From: an uncultured Clostridia bacterium | Lineage (GTDB): Bacteria; Bacillota; Clostridia; Christensenellales; Borkfalkiaceae | NCBI GenBank assembly: GCA_947630115.1 | Contig: CANRGG010000005.1 | Location: forward strand, 1 to 64,000 | Direction: 5' to 3' | Length of the DNA stretch: 64,000 nucleotides | Part shown: one piece after another, positions 7,084 through 16,570 of the stretch | Layout: the number at the start of each line of letters is the position of its first letter | Position numbering within the stretch: the first letter of the stretch is position 1 | The notes under the pieces: model-generated | The model's database searches: none | What the model saw: the letters and a program-made list of their open reading frames with translations, nothing else | What the model was told of the DNA's origin: nothing | Translations under genes and position numbers: made by a program

Positions 7084-8640
7084 ATGAAAAAAATTCCCTA
7101 TGCGATCATCATCATGGACGGCTACGGCCTCCGCCCCGAAAAGGACGGCAATGCGATCGTTTCCGACGGCAGCCAACACGTCAATGCCCTGCTGAAAGCC
7201 TACCCTTCCGCAACGCTCGGCGCGAGCGGACTCTTCGTCGGGCTTCCCGAAGGACAGATGGGCAACTCCGAAGTGGGTCATCTCAACATCGGCGCGGGCA
7301 GAATTGTCTATCAGGACCTCACAAAGATCACAAAATCCATAGAGGACGGCGATTTCTTCGAAAATCCCGCCCTCATCCAAGCGATGGACAATGCGCGCAA
7401 ACCCGGCAAAAAACTCCATCTGTTCGGGCTTTTATCGGACGGCGGCGTGCACAGCCATATCTCCCATCTCTTTGCCCTTCTCCAAATGGCGAAAGCGCGG
7501 GGCCTGAAAGAGGCCTATGTTCACGCCTTTTTAGACGGGCGGGACGTCTCCCCCACCTCGGGCGTCAAATATGTGAAGGAACTGCTCGAAAAAATGCACG
7601 CGCTCTCCTTCGGGAAACTCGCCTCCCTTTCGGGCAGATATTACTCGATGGACCGCGACAATAACTGGGACCGCGTGGAAAAGAGCTACGACATGCTCAC
7701 CCTCGCAAGCGGGCTTTCGGCGGAGGATCCCGTCGCGGCGCTCGAAGCGTCCTATCAAAGCGGCGTGACCGACGAGTTTGTTCTGCCGACCAACCTTTAT
7801 GAAAACGGCAAGCCGGTTGCGCTCGTCGAAGAGGGCGACTCGATCGTCTTTTTCAACTTCCGTCCCGACCGGGCGCGGGAGCTGACGCGCGCCTTTTCCG
7901 AGCCGGAATTCCTCGTCCCCAAGGGCACGGCCTTTGTGCGCAAGACGGGCTTTTTGCACCCCGTTTACGTCTGTTTCACCCCCTATGACGCCTCGTTTTC
8001 GAACGTTTCGGTCGCCTTCCCCAAGCAAAATCTTGCCAACACGCTGGGAGAATATCTTGCAAAGTGCGGCAAGACGCAGCTTCGGATCGCCGAAACGGAG
8101 AAATATGCCCATGTCACCTTCTTTTTCAACGGCGGCGTCGAGCAGCCCAACGAAAACGAGACGCGCGTCCTCATCAACTCGCCCAAGGTCGCAACTTACG
8201 ACTTAAAGCCGGAAATGTCCGCCTTGGAAGTGACCGAGCGGGCGCTTTCAGAGCTTGATTCGGGCAAATACGATGTGATGATCTTAAACTTTGCGAACTG
8301 CGACATGGTGGGACACACCGGCGTTTTCGACGCGACGGTGAAAGCCGTGCACACCGTGGATGAATGCGTCGGACGGATCGTCGACAAGATCCTTTCGATG
8401 GGCGGAAGCGCGATTTTAACCGCAGACCATGGAAATGCGGACAAAATGCTCGAAAAGGACGGAAGCGCCTTCACCGCGCATACGACGAGCCCGGTGCCCG
8501 TCGCGGTGATCGGGGACAAATTCAAGGGCGCGCAGCTGCGCAAAGACGGCATTTTAGCCGATCTTGCACCGACTTTGCTCGATATGATGTCCCTCCCCAT
8601 CCCCGCCGAGATGACAGGCAAAAGTTTGCTTCTCAAATAA
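7084..8640 (+). CDS. gpmI: 2,3-bisphosphoglycerate-independent phosphoglycerate mutase
   Basis: IMDGYGLRPEKDGNAI...MGNSEVGHLNIGAGRIVYQD...FLDGRDVSPTSG...ADHGNADKM. Confidence 0.97.
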   Translation: MKKIPYAIIIMDGYGLRPEKDGNAIVSDGSQHVNALLKAYPSATLGASGLFVGLPEGQMGNSEVGHLNIGAGRIVYQDLTKITKSIEDGDFFENPALIQAMDNARKPGKKLHLFGLLSDGGVHSHISHLFALLQMAKARGLKEAYVHAFLDGRDVSPTSGVKYVKELLEKMHALSFGKLASLSGRYYSMDRDNNWDRVEKSYDMLTLASGLSAEDPVAALEASYQSGVTDEFVLPTNLYENGKPVALVEEGDSIVFFNFRPDRARELTRAFSEPEFLVPKGTAFVRKTGFLHPVYVCFTPYDASFSNVSVAFPKQNLANTLGEYLAKCGKTQLRIAETEKYAHVTFFFNGGVEQPNENETRVLINSPKVATYDLKPEMSALEVTERALSELDSGKYDVMILNFANCDMVGHTGVFDATVKAVHTVDECVGRIVDKILSMGGSAILTADHGNADKMLEKDGSAFTAHTTSPVPVAVIGDKFKGAQLRKDGILADLAPTLLDMMSLPIPAEMTGKSLLLK

Positions 8641-8663
8641 AAAAATAAGGTTGAGATCAAAAG

Positions 8664-8695
8664 AGCCGCGGGCGCCCGATCGGGCGCCCGCGGCT
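8664..8695. terminator. Bidirectional terminator, perfect 32-bp palindrome
   Basis: AGCCGCGGGCGCCCGATCGGGCGCCCGCGGCT between convergent gpmI and glycosyltransferase genes. Confidence 0.8.
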
Positions 8696-8720
8696 GATTT
8701 TATGTTTTCGCTTGCGGTTT

Positions 8721-10031
8721 CTATTCCTTTTTTCCGGTGTTGCGGTTGATCTTCACCCATTTCGGCTTGGAAAAGAGCCCGAAAGTCATCGTCACGCAAT
8801 AGACCACCGTAAAGGCGGGAAAGAGCAGCGCGCCCGAGAGAAGTTCCCGCCTCTTGTTTGCACCCATCTTTTTGTAATCGAGCAAAATGAGCAGTAGCCC
8901 CTGCGAAATGCCCGCGATGAAAAACAGCGCGCCGAGACAGATCCCGATGATCACAAGAAGCTGCCAAAGGCCTGGTCCCGCGATCCCGAGCGCCGCCGCC
9001 TCCGCCCCCGTCAGCGCCCCCATCCCGCCGAGATAGGCGCAGGCATAGATATAATAGGCGGGGATCCAGGTGCAAAGAAGCAGGCAGATGAAGGTGAAAT
9101 TGTAGGTCAAAATCTGTTCGAAGAAGGAAAAACGGAGCTGCTTGATGGTGTTCCAGCACATTTTCAGGGTGTATTTCCCGAGCAGCCGCGCGTTCCCCGC
9201 CGCGATCCGCTTGTTGCGGTTCATCGTGTCGCGGAAGGAAGAGGGAAGATCTTCATAGACCACGGCGTCCTCGACAAAGCGGCAGCGGTAGCCCTCGAGC
9301 ATCCGCTTGAAACAGAATTCGGTGTCCTCGGTGATACTCACGGTGTCATAGCCGCCGATCTTTTTGATGATCTCCATGTCGGTCATCGACCCGGGGCCGT
9401 TGACATGCGCGTCGATGTGCAGTCGCTCCCGCACGCGGGAGGAAAAGCGTGAGTCGAAGATATAATACAGTCCGCAGGCGCGGGTAAATTGGTTCTGCGT
9501 CATGTTGAGCGCGGACTCATAGGGACGGGCGATCTTGGCGCCCGACAGATACGCGTCGTTCATGAGGGAGAGAAAGTCGTCGCAGACATGGTTGTCCGCG
9601 TCGAGACGGATGGAAAAACTGTAATCAATCCCGCTCGCGAGGATGTGTTCGTAGCCGAATTTGAGCGCATACGAGACGATGTGCTTCTTGGGATCGGGGT
9701 CGTCGAGCACCAGAACCTTCGCCCCCGCTTTCTCCGCCAGCTGCGCCGTGTTATCCGTGCAGTTGTGCGCGACGACATAGACGTCGAAGAGCTCTTTGGG
9801 ATAGTTCTGGCGCTCAAACAACAGCCGCACCGTATCGAAGATCACGTCCTCCTCGTTGTGCGCCGGAATGATCACGCAGATCCGCTTTTTCTCCTCGTTC
9901 TTCGGAAACTTCCGCTTGGGGAGCCAGAAGAGGAACATATAGAGAAATTGCAGAATAAACGGGATCCCGATGAGGATGAGCAGGACGTTGTTGATCTGCG
10001 TGAGAACGTTGTACAGGGTGACGTGCCACAT
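8721..10031 (-). CDS. Family 2 glycosyltransferase (membrane-anchored)
   Basis: TM, ICVIIPAHNEEDVI, DADNHV, EDTEFCFKRMLEG, C-terminal TMs; start MWHVTLYN at 10031. Confidence 0.85.
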   Translation of the reverse strand: MWHVTLYNVLTQINNVLLILIGIPFILQFLYMFLFWLPKRKFPKNEEKKRICVIIPAHNEEDVIFDTVRLLFERQNYPKELFDVYVVAHNCTDNTAQLAEKAGAKVLVLDDPDPKKHIVSYALKFGYEHILASGIDYSFSIRLDADNHVCDDFLSLMNDAYLSGAKIARPYESALNMTQNQFTRACGLYYIFDSRFSSRVRERLHIDAHVNGPGSMTDMEIIKKIGGYDTVSITEDTEFCFKRMLEGYRCRFVEDAVVYEDLPSSFRDTMNRNKRIAAGNARLLGKYTLKMCWNTIKQLRFSFFEQILTYNFTFICLLLCTWIPAYYIYACAYLGGMGALTGAEAAALGIAGPGLWQLLVIIGICLGALFFIAGISQGLLLILLDYKKMGANKRRELLSGALLFPAFTVVYCVTMTFGLFSKPKWVKINRNTGKKE

Positions 10032-10032
10032 A

Positions 10033-11124
10033 TCATTTTCCGAAGGAGCGGAGGAAGATCCGCTCGATCTCCGCCGCGGTCGGCTCATAGACCGACTTTT
10101 TCACGTTCTTGTTTTCGGCGGAACGCCTTGCAAAGTCCAAAAGCTCCTCTTTGCCGATCTGTTCCCGCTCGCCGAGAAGAGAGTCGATCACGCTTGCGAT
10201 CTCTTGCGCGCGCTCGCCGCAAGCCTCCTCGACGGTCTGAAGTTCCTTGATCTTTTTCTCTTCGCAGAGGCGGAAAGTCTCGCCGAGGAGAAGCCCGTTC
10301 GCCCTGCCGTGGTCGATATGACGGAAATAGGTGAGGCAGTACCCGAGCCCGTGCACCGCCGTCGTGCCCGATTGGGCGATCGCCATGCCCGCGAGCGTTG
10401 ATCCGTACAACAGCGCGTCGCGGTCGGACAGGGAAAGCTCGCCGTCCGCCCGCTTCATGACGGGATAGAGCGTTTTAAGCGCCTCCTTTGCGAGCATTTC
10501 CGACATCGGAGTCGAGGCGCGGGACAACAGGCTCTCCGCCGCATGGGAGAAGGCATCGATCGCCGTGTTGATCGTGATGTTCTTCGGAAGATCCTGCATG
10601 TACTTGCCGTCAAGAAAGGCGACGCGGGGGAACATGGCAGGCGAGGAAATGCTCGTCTTGGTCTTTGCGAAGTCGTTCGTGATGATGGAATACTGCGTCA
10701 CTTCGCTGCCCGTGCCCGCGGTTGTCGGAATATGCGCCATGGGAAGAGCGAGCGGCAGAAATCCGCCCTGAAAGACCTCCTCGTCGGGGCGTTCCTGAAG
10801 GGCGAGCGTTGCGATCGCCTTCGCCGCGTCCATGGGCGAGCCGCCCCCGATCGCGACGACGAAATCCGCGCCGCAGCTCACGAGAAGGGCGACTCCTTCG
10901 CGAATGCAGCCGAGCGTCGGGTTGGGCATGACGCGGTCGAACAGGGTGTGCCCGATCCCGCAAAGATCGAGCGCTTCCAAGACGTCTTGCAAGGCGCCGT
11001 TTTTCGCCGACGATCTTCCCGTGACGATGAGGGCGTGCGTGCCGAGTTCTTTGAGTGCGTCCGCCCCGTTTTTGACGCAATCTCTGCCGGAAACAATGCG
11101 CGTGGGCATAAAATAAGTAAACAT
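10033..11124 (-). CDS. Iron-containing alcohol dehydrogenase
   Basis: MFTYFMPTRIVSGRD...VVAIGGGSPMDAAKAIA...HIPTTAGTGSEVT...AVHGLGYCLTYFRHIDHGRANGLLL. Confidence 0.92.
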   Translation of the reverse strand: MFTYFMPTRIVSGRDCVKNGADALKELGTHALIVTGRSSAKNGALQDVLEALDLCGIGHTLFDRVMPNPTLGCIREGVALLVSCGADFVVAIGGGSPMDAAKAIATLALQERPDEEVFQGGFLPLALPMAHIPTTAGTGSEVTQYSIITNDFAKTKTSISSPAMFPRVAFLDGKYMQDLPKNITINTAIDAFSHAAESLLSRASTPMSEMLAKEALKTLYPVMKRADGELSLSDRDALLYGSTLAGMAIAQSGTTAVHGLGYCLTYFRHIDHGRANGLLLGETFRLCEEKKIKELQTVEEACGERAQEIASVIDSLLGEREQIGKEELLDFARRSAENKNVKKSVYEPTAAEIERIFLRSFGK

Positions 11125-11125
11125 A

Positions 11126-11818
11126 TCAAATTTCTCCTTGTTCTTTTTTGATCGCGACCGCACGGAAGATGGGAAGCCCTTTTTCGAGAAAGTTCCTCTC
11201 GTATTCCGTGACGATATTCTCTTTGGCAAGTCCGCCGGCATGAAGATCGCGGGTGATACTCTCGATCTTGAAGCCGGTTTCCCGGAAGCGGGCGAGCGAA
11301 TAATCGAAAAACTCCTCGCTGTCCGTCTTTTGCACGATCTTTCCGCCGTCTTGCAGCAAATTCCGATAGATCTGAAGAAACCTTGACGAGGTGAGCCGCT
11401 GTTTTTCACGGCTCTTTTCGGGGAGCGGCGTCGAAAAATTCAGATAGATCGTTTGAACGCTCTTCTCTTTGAGATAGCAGGGCAAGATCTCCGCCGGGAT
11501 ATTGAGAAAGCGGACGTTCGGGATCTGTTCCCGCTTTACCCGCTCCATGGCGGTCAAAATCACGTTGGAGCAGATCTCCACCGCGAGGAAATCGACGTCC
11601 GGCTCCCGCTTCGCTTTTTCCGCGATGAACGTGCCCAAGCCGCAGCCGATCTCGAGTTCCACAGGCGCGCTCCGGTGAAAGCATTCCTCCAAGTCGATCG
11701 GCGCGCGAAAGTTTTCCGCCGCCTCTTTGAGGTTGAGCATGGGTCGGCCCGCGACAAGCAAAACGTCGCTGCAGGACGCCATACGCGCCTCCAGATTGCG
11801 TTTTCTGCGCATTCTCAT
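11126..11818 (-). CDS. trmB: tRNA (guanine-N7-)-methyltransferase
   Basis: LEIGCGLGTFIAEKAKREPDVDFLAVEI...IYLNFSTPLPEKSREKQRLTSSRFLQIY. Confidence 0.9.
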   Translation of the reverse strand: MRMRRKRNLEARMASCSDVLLVAGRPMLNLKEAAENFRAPIDLEECFHRSAPVELEIGCGLGTFIAEKAKREPDVDFLAVEICSNVILTAMERVKREQIPNVRFLNIPAEILPCYLKEKSVQTIYLNFSTPLPEKSREKQRLTSSRFLQIYRNLLQDGGKIVQKTDSEEFFDYSLARFRETGFKIESITRDLHAGGLAKENIVTEYERNFLEKGLPIFRAVAIKKEQGEI

Positions 11819-11830
11819 ATGTTTCGGCCC

Positions 11831-12271
11831 TTATTTCGTGCCCGTGGAGCCGAAGCCGCCCGCCCCGCGCGCCGTATCGGACAGCTCGTCCGCTTCGAGA
11901 AAATTCGCCGTATAATAGGGTGCGATCAAAAGCTGGGCGATCCGCTCGCCGCATTTCACCGTCTGCGTCTCCTTCCCGTGGTTATGCAGGGCGACAAGGA
12001 TCTCGCCGCGGTAATCGCAGTCGATGACCCCGACTTTGTTGGCGGGCGCAAGGTCCCGCTTCGAGGCGAGCCCGCTGCGCGCAAAGACAAGGCCGACCGT
12101 CCCCTCGGGAAGTTCGACGGCGATCCCGGTCCGGACAAAGACGGTCTCCCCCGCTTGAATGGGGAGATCTTCCGGAATACAGGCATAGAGATCGGCGCCC
12201 GCGGAGAACGCCGAGCCGTAAGAGGGAAGTTTTGCGCCTTCTTCGAGTTTTTTGACTTTGACGTTTTTCAT
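11831..12271 (-). CDS. dut: dUTP diphosphatase
   Basis: SAGADLYACIPED, ARSGLASKRDLAPANKVGVIDCDYRGEI, GERIAQLLIAP, RGAGGFGSTG. Confidence 0.95.
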   Translation of the reverse strand: MKNVKVKKLEEGAKLPSYGSAFSAGADLYACIPEDLPIQAGETVFVRTGIAVELPEGTVGLVFARSGLASKRDLAPANKVGVIDCDYRGEILVALHNHGKETQTVKCGERIAQLLIAPYYTANFLEADELSDTARGAGGFGSTGTK

Positions 12272-12328
12272 GATCTTTCCTTTTTGATTCAAGGATACAC
12301 GATTTGTAAAATTTTGTCAAGGAAAAGA

Positions 12329-12351
12329 GGACGGCACTTTTCGCGCCGTCC
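12329..12351 (-). terminator. Terminator downstream of nifJ
   Basis: Minus strand GGACGGC-GCGAAAAGT-GCCGTCC-TCTTTTCC. Confidence 0.7.
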
Positions 12352-12375
12352 CCTTTTTTCTTTTTCGGGGCTCGA

Positions 12376-15300
12376 TTATTCTCTGCCCGCCATCTTCTTG
12401 TAGCCTTCAAGACGCGCCTTTGCGCTCTCTTCGGTCTTTTTGAAGAGCTCTTCCGCAACGTCGGGCTGGGTCTTTTTGAGGGAAGCATACCGCGTCTCGC
12501 CCAAAATGAACGCCTGATAGTCGCCCGTCGGATCCTTCGAGTCGAGCGTGAAGGGATTTTCGCCCGCCTCGCTCTTGCGGGGATCGTAGCGATAGAGCTG
12601 CCAATATCCGCAATCGACCGCGTTCTTCTCTTCGGTCTGGGACTTCATCATGTTGATGCCGTGGTTGATGCAGGGCGCATAGCAGATGATGAGGGACGGT
12701 CCGTGATAGCTCTCCGCCTCCTTCATCGCCTTGACGAGCTGCGCCTTGTCCGCGCCCATCGCGCACTGCGCGACGTACACATAGCCGTAGCTTGCCGCAA
12801 TCATGCCGAGGTCCTTCTTCTTGACCCGCTTGCCGCTCGAAGCGAACTTCGCAACCGCGCCGATCGGGGTCGACTTGCTCGCCTGTCCGCCCGTGTTGGA
12901 ATACACTTCGGTGTCGAGCACGAGCACGTTGACGTCCTCGCCGCTTGCGAGCACATGGTCGAGCCCGCCGTAGCCGATGTCGTACGCCCAGCCGTCGCCG
13001 CCGATGATCCAGAACGATTTCTTCACAAGGCAATCCTTGTCGGCAAGGATCTCCCGAACGATCGCGCCGCAGGTCTCGCAATCCTTATGCGCTTCGAGCT
13101 CTTTGATGAGCGCTTCCGAAGCCGTCTTGCTCGCCTCCGCGTCGTCCATGCCCTCGATCCAGGCAGTCAGAACCTTCGTGTCCTTGCCCTTCTCCTGCCA
13201 GATCGCCGCGAGCTTTTCGAGCCGCTCCTTGATCGCCGTCCTTCTCGCCTTGTAGGCAAGGTGCATGCCGTAGCCGAACTCTGCGTTGTCCTCGAAGAGG
13301 GAGTTCGCCCAAGCGGGACCCTTGCCCTGCTTGTTGGTCGTATACGGGCAGGTGGGCGAGGAGCCGCCGTAGATGGACGAGCAGCCCGTCGCGTTCGCGA
13401 TGATCATGCGGTCGCCGAACAGCTGCGTCGCGACTTTGATATAAGGGGTTTCGCCGCAGCCCGCGCATGCGCCCGAGAACTCGAAGAGGGAATGGGTGAA
13501 CTGCGATTTCTTGACGTCCGCCATCTTCGCCGTGACCTCTGCGGGAACGTCCTCGATCGTCTGCGCATATTCCCAATTCTTCGCCTGAACTTCCTCTTCC
13601 TCGGCGAACGGGGTCATGACGAGCGCCTTGTTGCCCTTCATGCCGGGGCAGATGTCCGCACACACGCCGCAGCCCATGCAGTCGAGCGGGGAGACCTGGA
13701 TCCTGTACTGATAGCCGTTTGCCTGCGTCGCTTTGAGCGTTTCAAACTCCGCGGGGATCTTTTCGCCGTCTTTGACGAGATAGGGACGAATGCAGGCGTG
13801 CGGGCAGACGAAGGAGCACTGGTTGCACTGAATGCAGTTTTCCTTGACCCACTTCGGAACGGTGACCGCGACGCCGCGCTTTTCAAACTTGGTGGTGCCC
13901 GTCGGGACGGAGCCGTCCGCATTGAATGCGGAGGAAGGCAGCTTATCGCCTTCAAGCGCCAGAACGGGTGCGATGACGTTGCGGAAATATTCGTTGTCCG
14001 CAAGTTTGACAAGGGCTGCGCCCTCCTTGGTCGTCGCCCAATCGGCGGGAATGTCGATCTTGACAAGATGTTCCTTTGCGGAGTCGATCGCGGCGTAGTT
14101 CATCTGCACGACCGCGTCGCCCTTTCTTGCGAAGGACTTATATGCCATCTTCTTCATGTAATCGACCGCGTCCTCATAGGGCATGATCTGCGGATTGATG
14201 AGGAAGAACGCCGATTGCAGAATGGTGTTCGTCCTGCCGCCGAGCCCGAGCTTTCTCGCAATGCCGATCGCGTCGATGACATAGAGCTTTGCATGCTTCT
14301 TCGCGAGCGCGTTCTTCATTCTGGCGGGAAGGTTGGCGTTGAGCTCTTCGACGCTCGTCCAAGGCGCGTTCAAAAGGAAGGAGCCCCCCTCTTTGAGGTC
14401 CGTCGTCATGTCATAACGGATGACGTAGGAAGGATTGTGGCAGGCGATGAAGTCCGCCGCGTCGATGAGATATTCGCTTTGGATGGGCGTCTTGCCGAAA
14501 CGGAGATGGGAGACGGTGATCCCGCCCGATTTCTTGGAGTCGTAGAAGAAATATGCCTGCGCGTACATATCGGTGTGATCGCCGATGATCTTGATGGAGT
14601 TCTTGTTCGCGCCGACGGTGCCGTCCGAGCCGAGCCCGTAGAATTTGACCGAAGTGGATCCTTCGGGCGCCGCGTCGAATTTCTCGGAGAAGTCGAGGGA
14701 GGAATTCGTGACGTCCTCGTGGATCCCGACCGTGAAGTGGTTCTTCGGCTGCTTCGCCTCGAGGTTCTTATAGACGGAAAGGACCATGGAGGGGTTGAAC
14801 TCCTTGGAGCCGAGCCCATATCTGCCGCCGTAGACCTGAATGCCGCTCACGCCCTTTTCGAGCAGCGCAGTGCAGACGTCGAGATAGAGCGGCTCGCCGA
14901 GCGATCCGGGTTCCTTCGTTCTGTCGAGCACGGCGATCCGCTTGCAGGTCTTGGGGATTGCCGCAAGGAAGGCGTCGGTCGCGAACGGGCGGTAAAGACG
15001 CACTTTGATGAGGCCGTACTTCTTGCCCATTTTATTGAGCTTGTTGATGGATTCCTCCACCGTTTCCGCGCCCGAGCCCATGATGACGACAACTTCTTCC
15101 GCGTCGGGAGCGCCCACATAGTCGAAGAGGTGGTATTTTCTGCCCGTCAGCGCGGAGACTTCGTCCATCATCTCCTGCACGATCCCGGGGACCGCGAGAT
15201 AATATGCGTTGGCGGATTCTCTGTTCTGGAAGTAAGTATCGCCGTTCTGCGCCGTGCCGCGCTGGATGGGATGTTCGGGATTGAGCGCGCGGGCTTTGAA

Positions 15301-15912
15301 TTCCGCAACGTCCTTTGCAAGCCCCTTCTTGTCGAAGAGCGCCTTCATCTCGTCGTAATCGATCGCGTCGATCTTGGAGACTTCATGCGAGGTGCGGAAG
15401 CCGTCGAAGAAAGAAACGAAAGGAACGCGCGCGCGAAGGGTGGAAAGATGGGCGACGGTCGCAAGGTCCATGACCTCCTGCACCGAGCAGGACGCGAGCA
15501 TTGCAAAACCGGTCTGGCGGCAAGCCATGACGTCGGCATGGTCGCCGAAGATGTTCAGCGAATGCGCCGCGATCGCACGCGCCGAAACGTGCATGACCAT
15601 GGGCAGCAGTTCGCCCGCGATCTTGTACATATTGGGGATCATGAGAAGAAGCCCCTGGGAAGCGGTGTAGGTCGTCGTCAAAGCGCCCGCGCTCAAAGAG
15701 CCGTGAACGGCGCCTGCCGCGCCCCCTTCCGACTGCATCTCGGTAATGCGGAGCTTCTGTCCCCACATATTCACTCTGCCCTGCGTCGCCCACTCGTCGG
15801 CGGACTCCGCCATCGGAGACGAGGGGGTAATGGGATAGATGGCAGCCACTTCCGAGAACGCGTAAGCGACATGCGAGGCGGCTGTGTTGCCGTCGATTGT
15901 CATCTTTGTCAT
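12376..15912 (-). CDS. nifJ: Pyruvate:ferredoxin (flavodoxin) oxidoreductase
   Basis: 1178 aa; GNTAASHVAYAFSEVAAIYPITPSSPM, two CxxCxxC ferredoxin motifs, TPP-binding GGDGWAYDIGYGGLDHVLASGEDVNVLVLDTEVYSNTGGQ. Confidence 0.97.
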   Translation of the reverse strand: MTKMTIDGNTAASHVAYAFSEVAAIYPITPSSPMAESADEWATQGRVNMWGQKLRITEMQSEGGAAGAVHGSLSAGALTTTYTASQGLLLMIPNMYKIAGELLPMVMHVSARAIAAHSLNIFGDHADVMACRQTGFAMLASCSVQEVMDLATVAHLSTLRARVPFVSFFDGFRTSHEVSKIDAIDYDEMKALFDKKGLAKDVAEFKARALNPEHPIQRGTAQNGDTYFQNRESANAYYLAVPGIVQEMMDEVSALTGRKYHLFDYVGAPDAEEVVVIMGSGAETVEESINKLNKMGKKYGLIKVRLYRPFATDAFLAAIPKTCKRIAVLDRTKEPGSLGEPLYLDVCTALLEKGVSGIQVYGGRYGLGSKEFNPSMVLSVYKNLEAKQPKNHFTVGIHEDVTNSSLDFSEKFDAAPEGSTSVKFYGLGSDGTVGANKNSIKIIGDHTDMYAQAYFFYDSKKSGGITVSHLRFGKTPIQSEYLIDAADFIACHNPSYVIRYDMTTDLKEGGSFLLNAPWTSVEELNANLPARMKNALAKKHAKLYVIDAIGIARKLGLGGRTNTILQSAFFLINPQIMPYEDAVDYMKKMAYKSFARKGDAVVQMNYAAIDSAKEHLVKIDIPADWATTKEGAALVKLADNEYFRNVIAPVLALEGDKLPSSAFNADGSVPTGTTKFEKRGVAVTVPKWVKENCIQCNQCSFVCPHACIRPYLVKDGEKIPAEFETLKATQANGYQYRIQVSPLDCMGCGVCADICPGMKGNKALVMTPFAEEEEVQAKNWEYAQTIEDVPAEVTAKMADVKKSQFTHSLFEFSGACAGCGETPYIKVATQLFGDRMIIANATGCSSIYGGSSPTCPYTTNKQGKGPAWANSLFEDNAEFGYGMHLAYKARRTAIKERLEKLAAIWQEKGKDTKVLTAWIEGMDDAEASKTASEALIKELEAHKDCETCGAIVREILADKDCLVKKSFWIIGGDGWAYDIGYGGLDHVLASGEDVNVLVLDTEVYSNTGGQASKSTPIGAVAKFASSGKRVKKKDLGMIAASYGYVYVAQCAMGADKAQLVKAMKEAESYHGPSLIICYAPCINHGINMMKSQTEEKNAVDCGYWQLYRYDPRKSEAGENPFTLDSKDPTGDYQAFILGETRYASLKKTQPDVAEELFKKTEESAKARLEGYKKMAGRE

Positions 15913-15979
15913 TGAGAAACCTCCATAAAATTATTCTGATTTTCGGGCCGGGAAAAACGTTTTTCCGAAAGCCTTGTCC

Positions 15980-16008
15980 ATTATACAATTTTTTTCTCTT
16001 CTTGTCAA
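15980..16008 (-). promoter_or_regulatory. nifJ promoter, perfect TTGACA-N17-TATAAT on minus strand
   Basis: ATTATA 15980-15985 and TGTCAA 16003-16008 (plus-strand reading). Confidence 0.8.
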
Positions 16009-16038
16009 ACGGAAACACGCTTTCCGGGCGGAAAACGC

Positions 16039-16067
16039 TTGCAAAAAATCCGCAAATCGGTTATACT
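16039..16067 (+). promoter_or_regulatory. SRP RNA promoter TTGCAA-N17-TATACT
   Basis: Elements at 16039-16044 and 16062-16067. Confidence 0.7.
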
Positions 16068-16071
16068 GTTT

Positions 16072-16322
16072 GTGCTGTGATAGGCGGGGAGTCAGCGGTG
16101 CCCTGTATCTGCAATCCGCTATAGCAGAGCCGAACGCTTTTCTCGGTGCGCTTCATGGGAGGCTGCACGCAGTAAGGAATGTTGATCGCAAGGTCTTATG
16201 CAACGCGCGTCCGCGAACCGTGTCAGGGTAGGGATACAGCAGCACTAAACGGAGCCGCGCGTGTGCCATGAGGGAGCTTTGCGGGAGTCACCTGCTGCGT
16301 TCCCGCTTCGGTGGACGCAACA
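16072..16322 (+). ncRNA. ffs: Signal recognition particle RNA, large Bacillus-type (Alu domain present)
   Basis: AGGCGGGGAGTCAGCGGTGCCCTGTATCTGCAATCCGCTATAGCAGAGCCGAAC matches the scRNA Alu region; helix 8 GTCAGGGTAGGGATACAGCAGC. Ends approximate. Confidence 0.93.
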
Positions 16323-16382
16323 AAAAAAGCCCTCACAGTTTTTTTCGCAAACGATCCTTTCCGGATTTACTATTTATGATCA

Positions 16383-16428
16383 GCGGCAAAGCGGCGGATA
16401 TTTCTCCGCCGCTTTGCCGCGTCTTTTG
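16383..16428 (+). terminator. Strong hairpin terminator after SRP RNA
   Basis: GCGGCAAAGCGGCGGA-TATTTC-TCCGCCGCTTTGCCGC-GTCTTTT. Confidence 0.75.
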
Positions 16429-16570
16429 GTCCGTTTTCCTGTGTTTTTTCTCGTTTGCCGCCCCTTTTTCGCCCATTTTTCGACACCGATCGACAAAATT
16501 TCTGAAAATGCTTGAATTGAGCCCTGAAAAATGGTAAAATATCCGAAAATTGTCGAAAAGGAGCGGACCT

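Noticed and set aside
12661-15915. 1084-aa ORF antisense to nifJ
   Set aside because: Lies opposite a certain PFOR gene; composition (R/D/V/H-rich) is typical of spurious antisense frames in GC-rich DNA.
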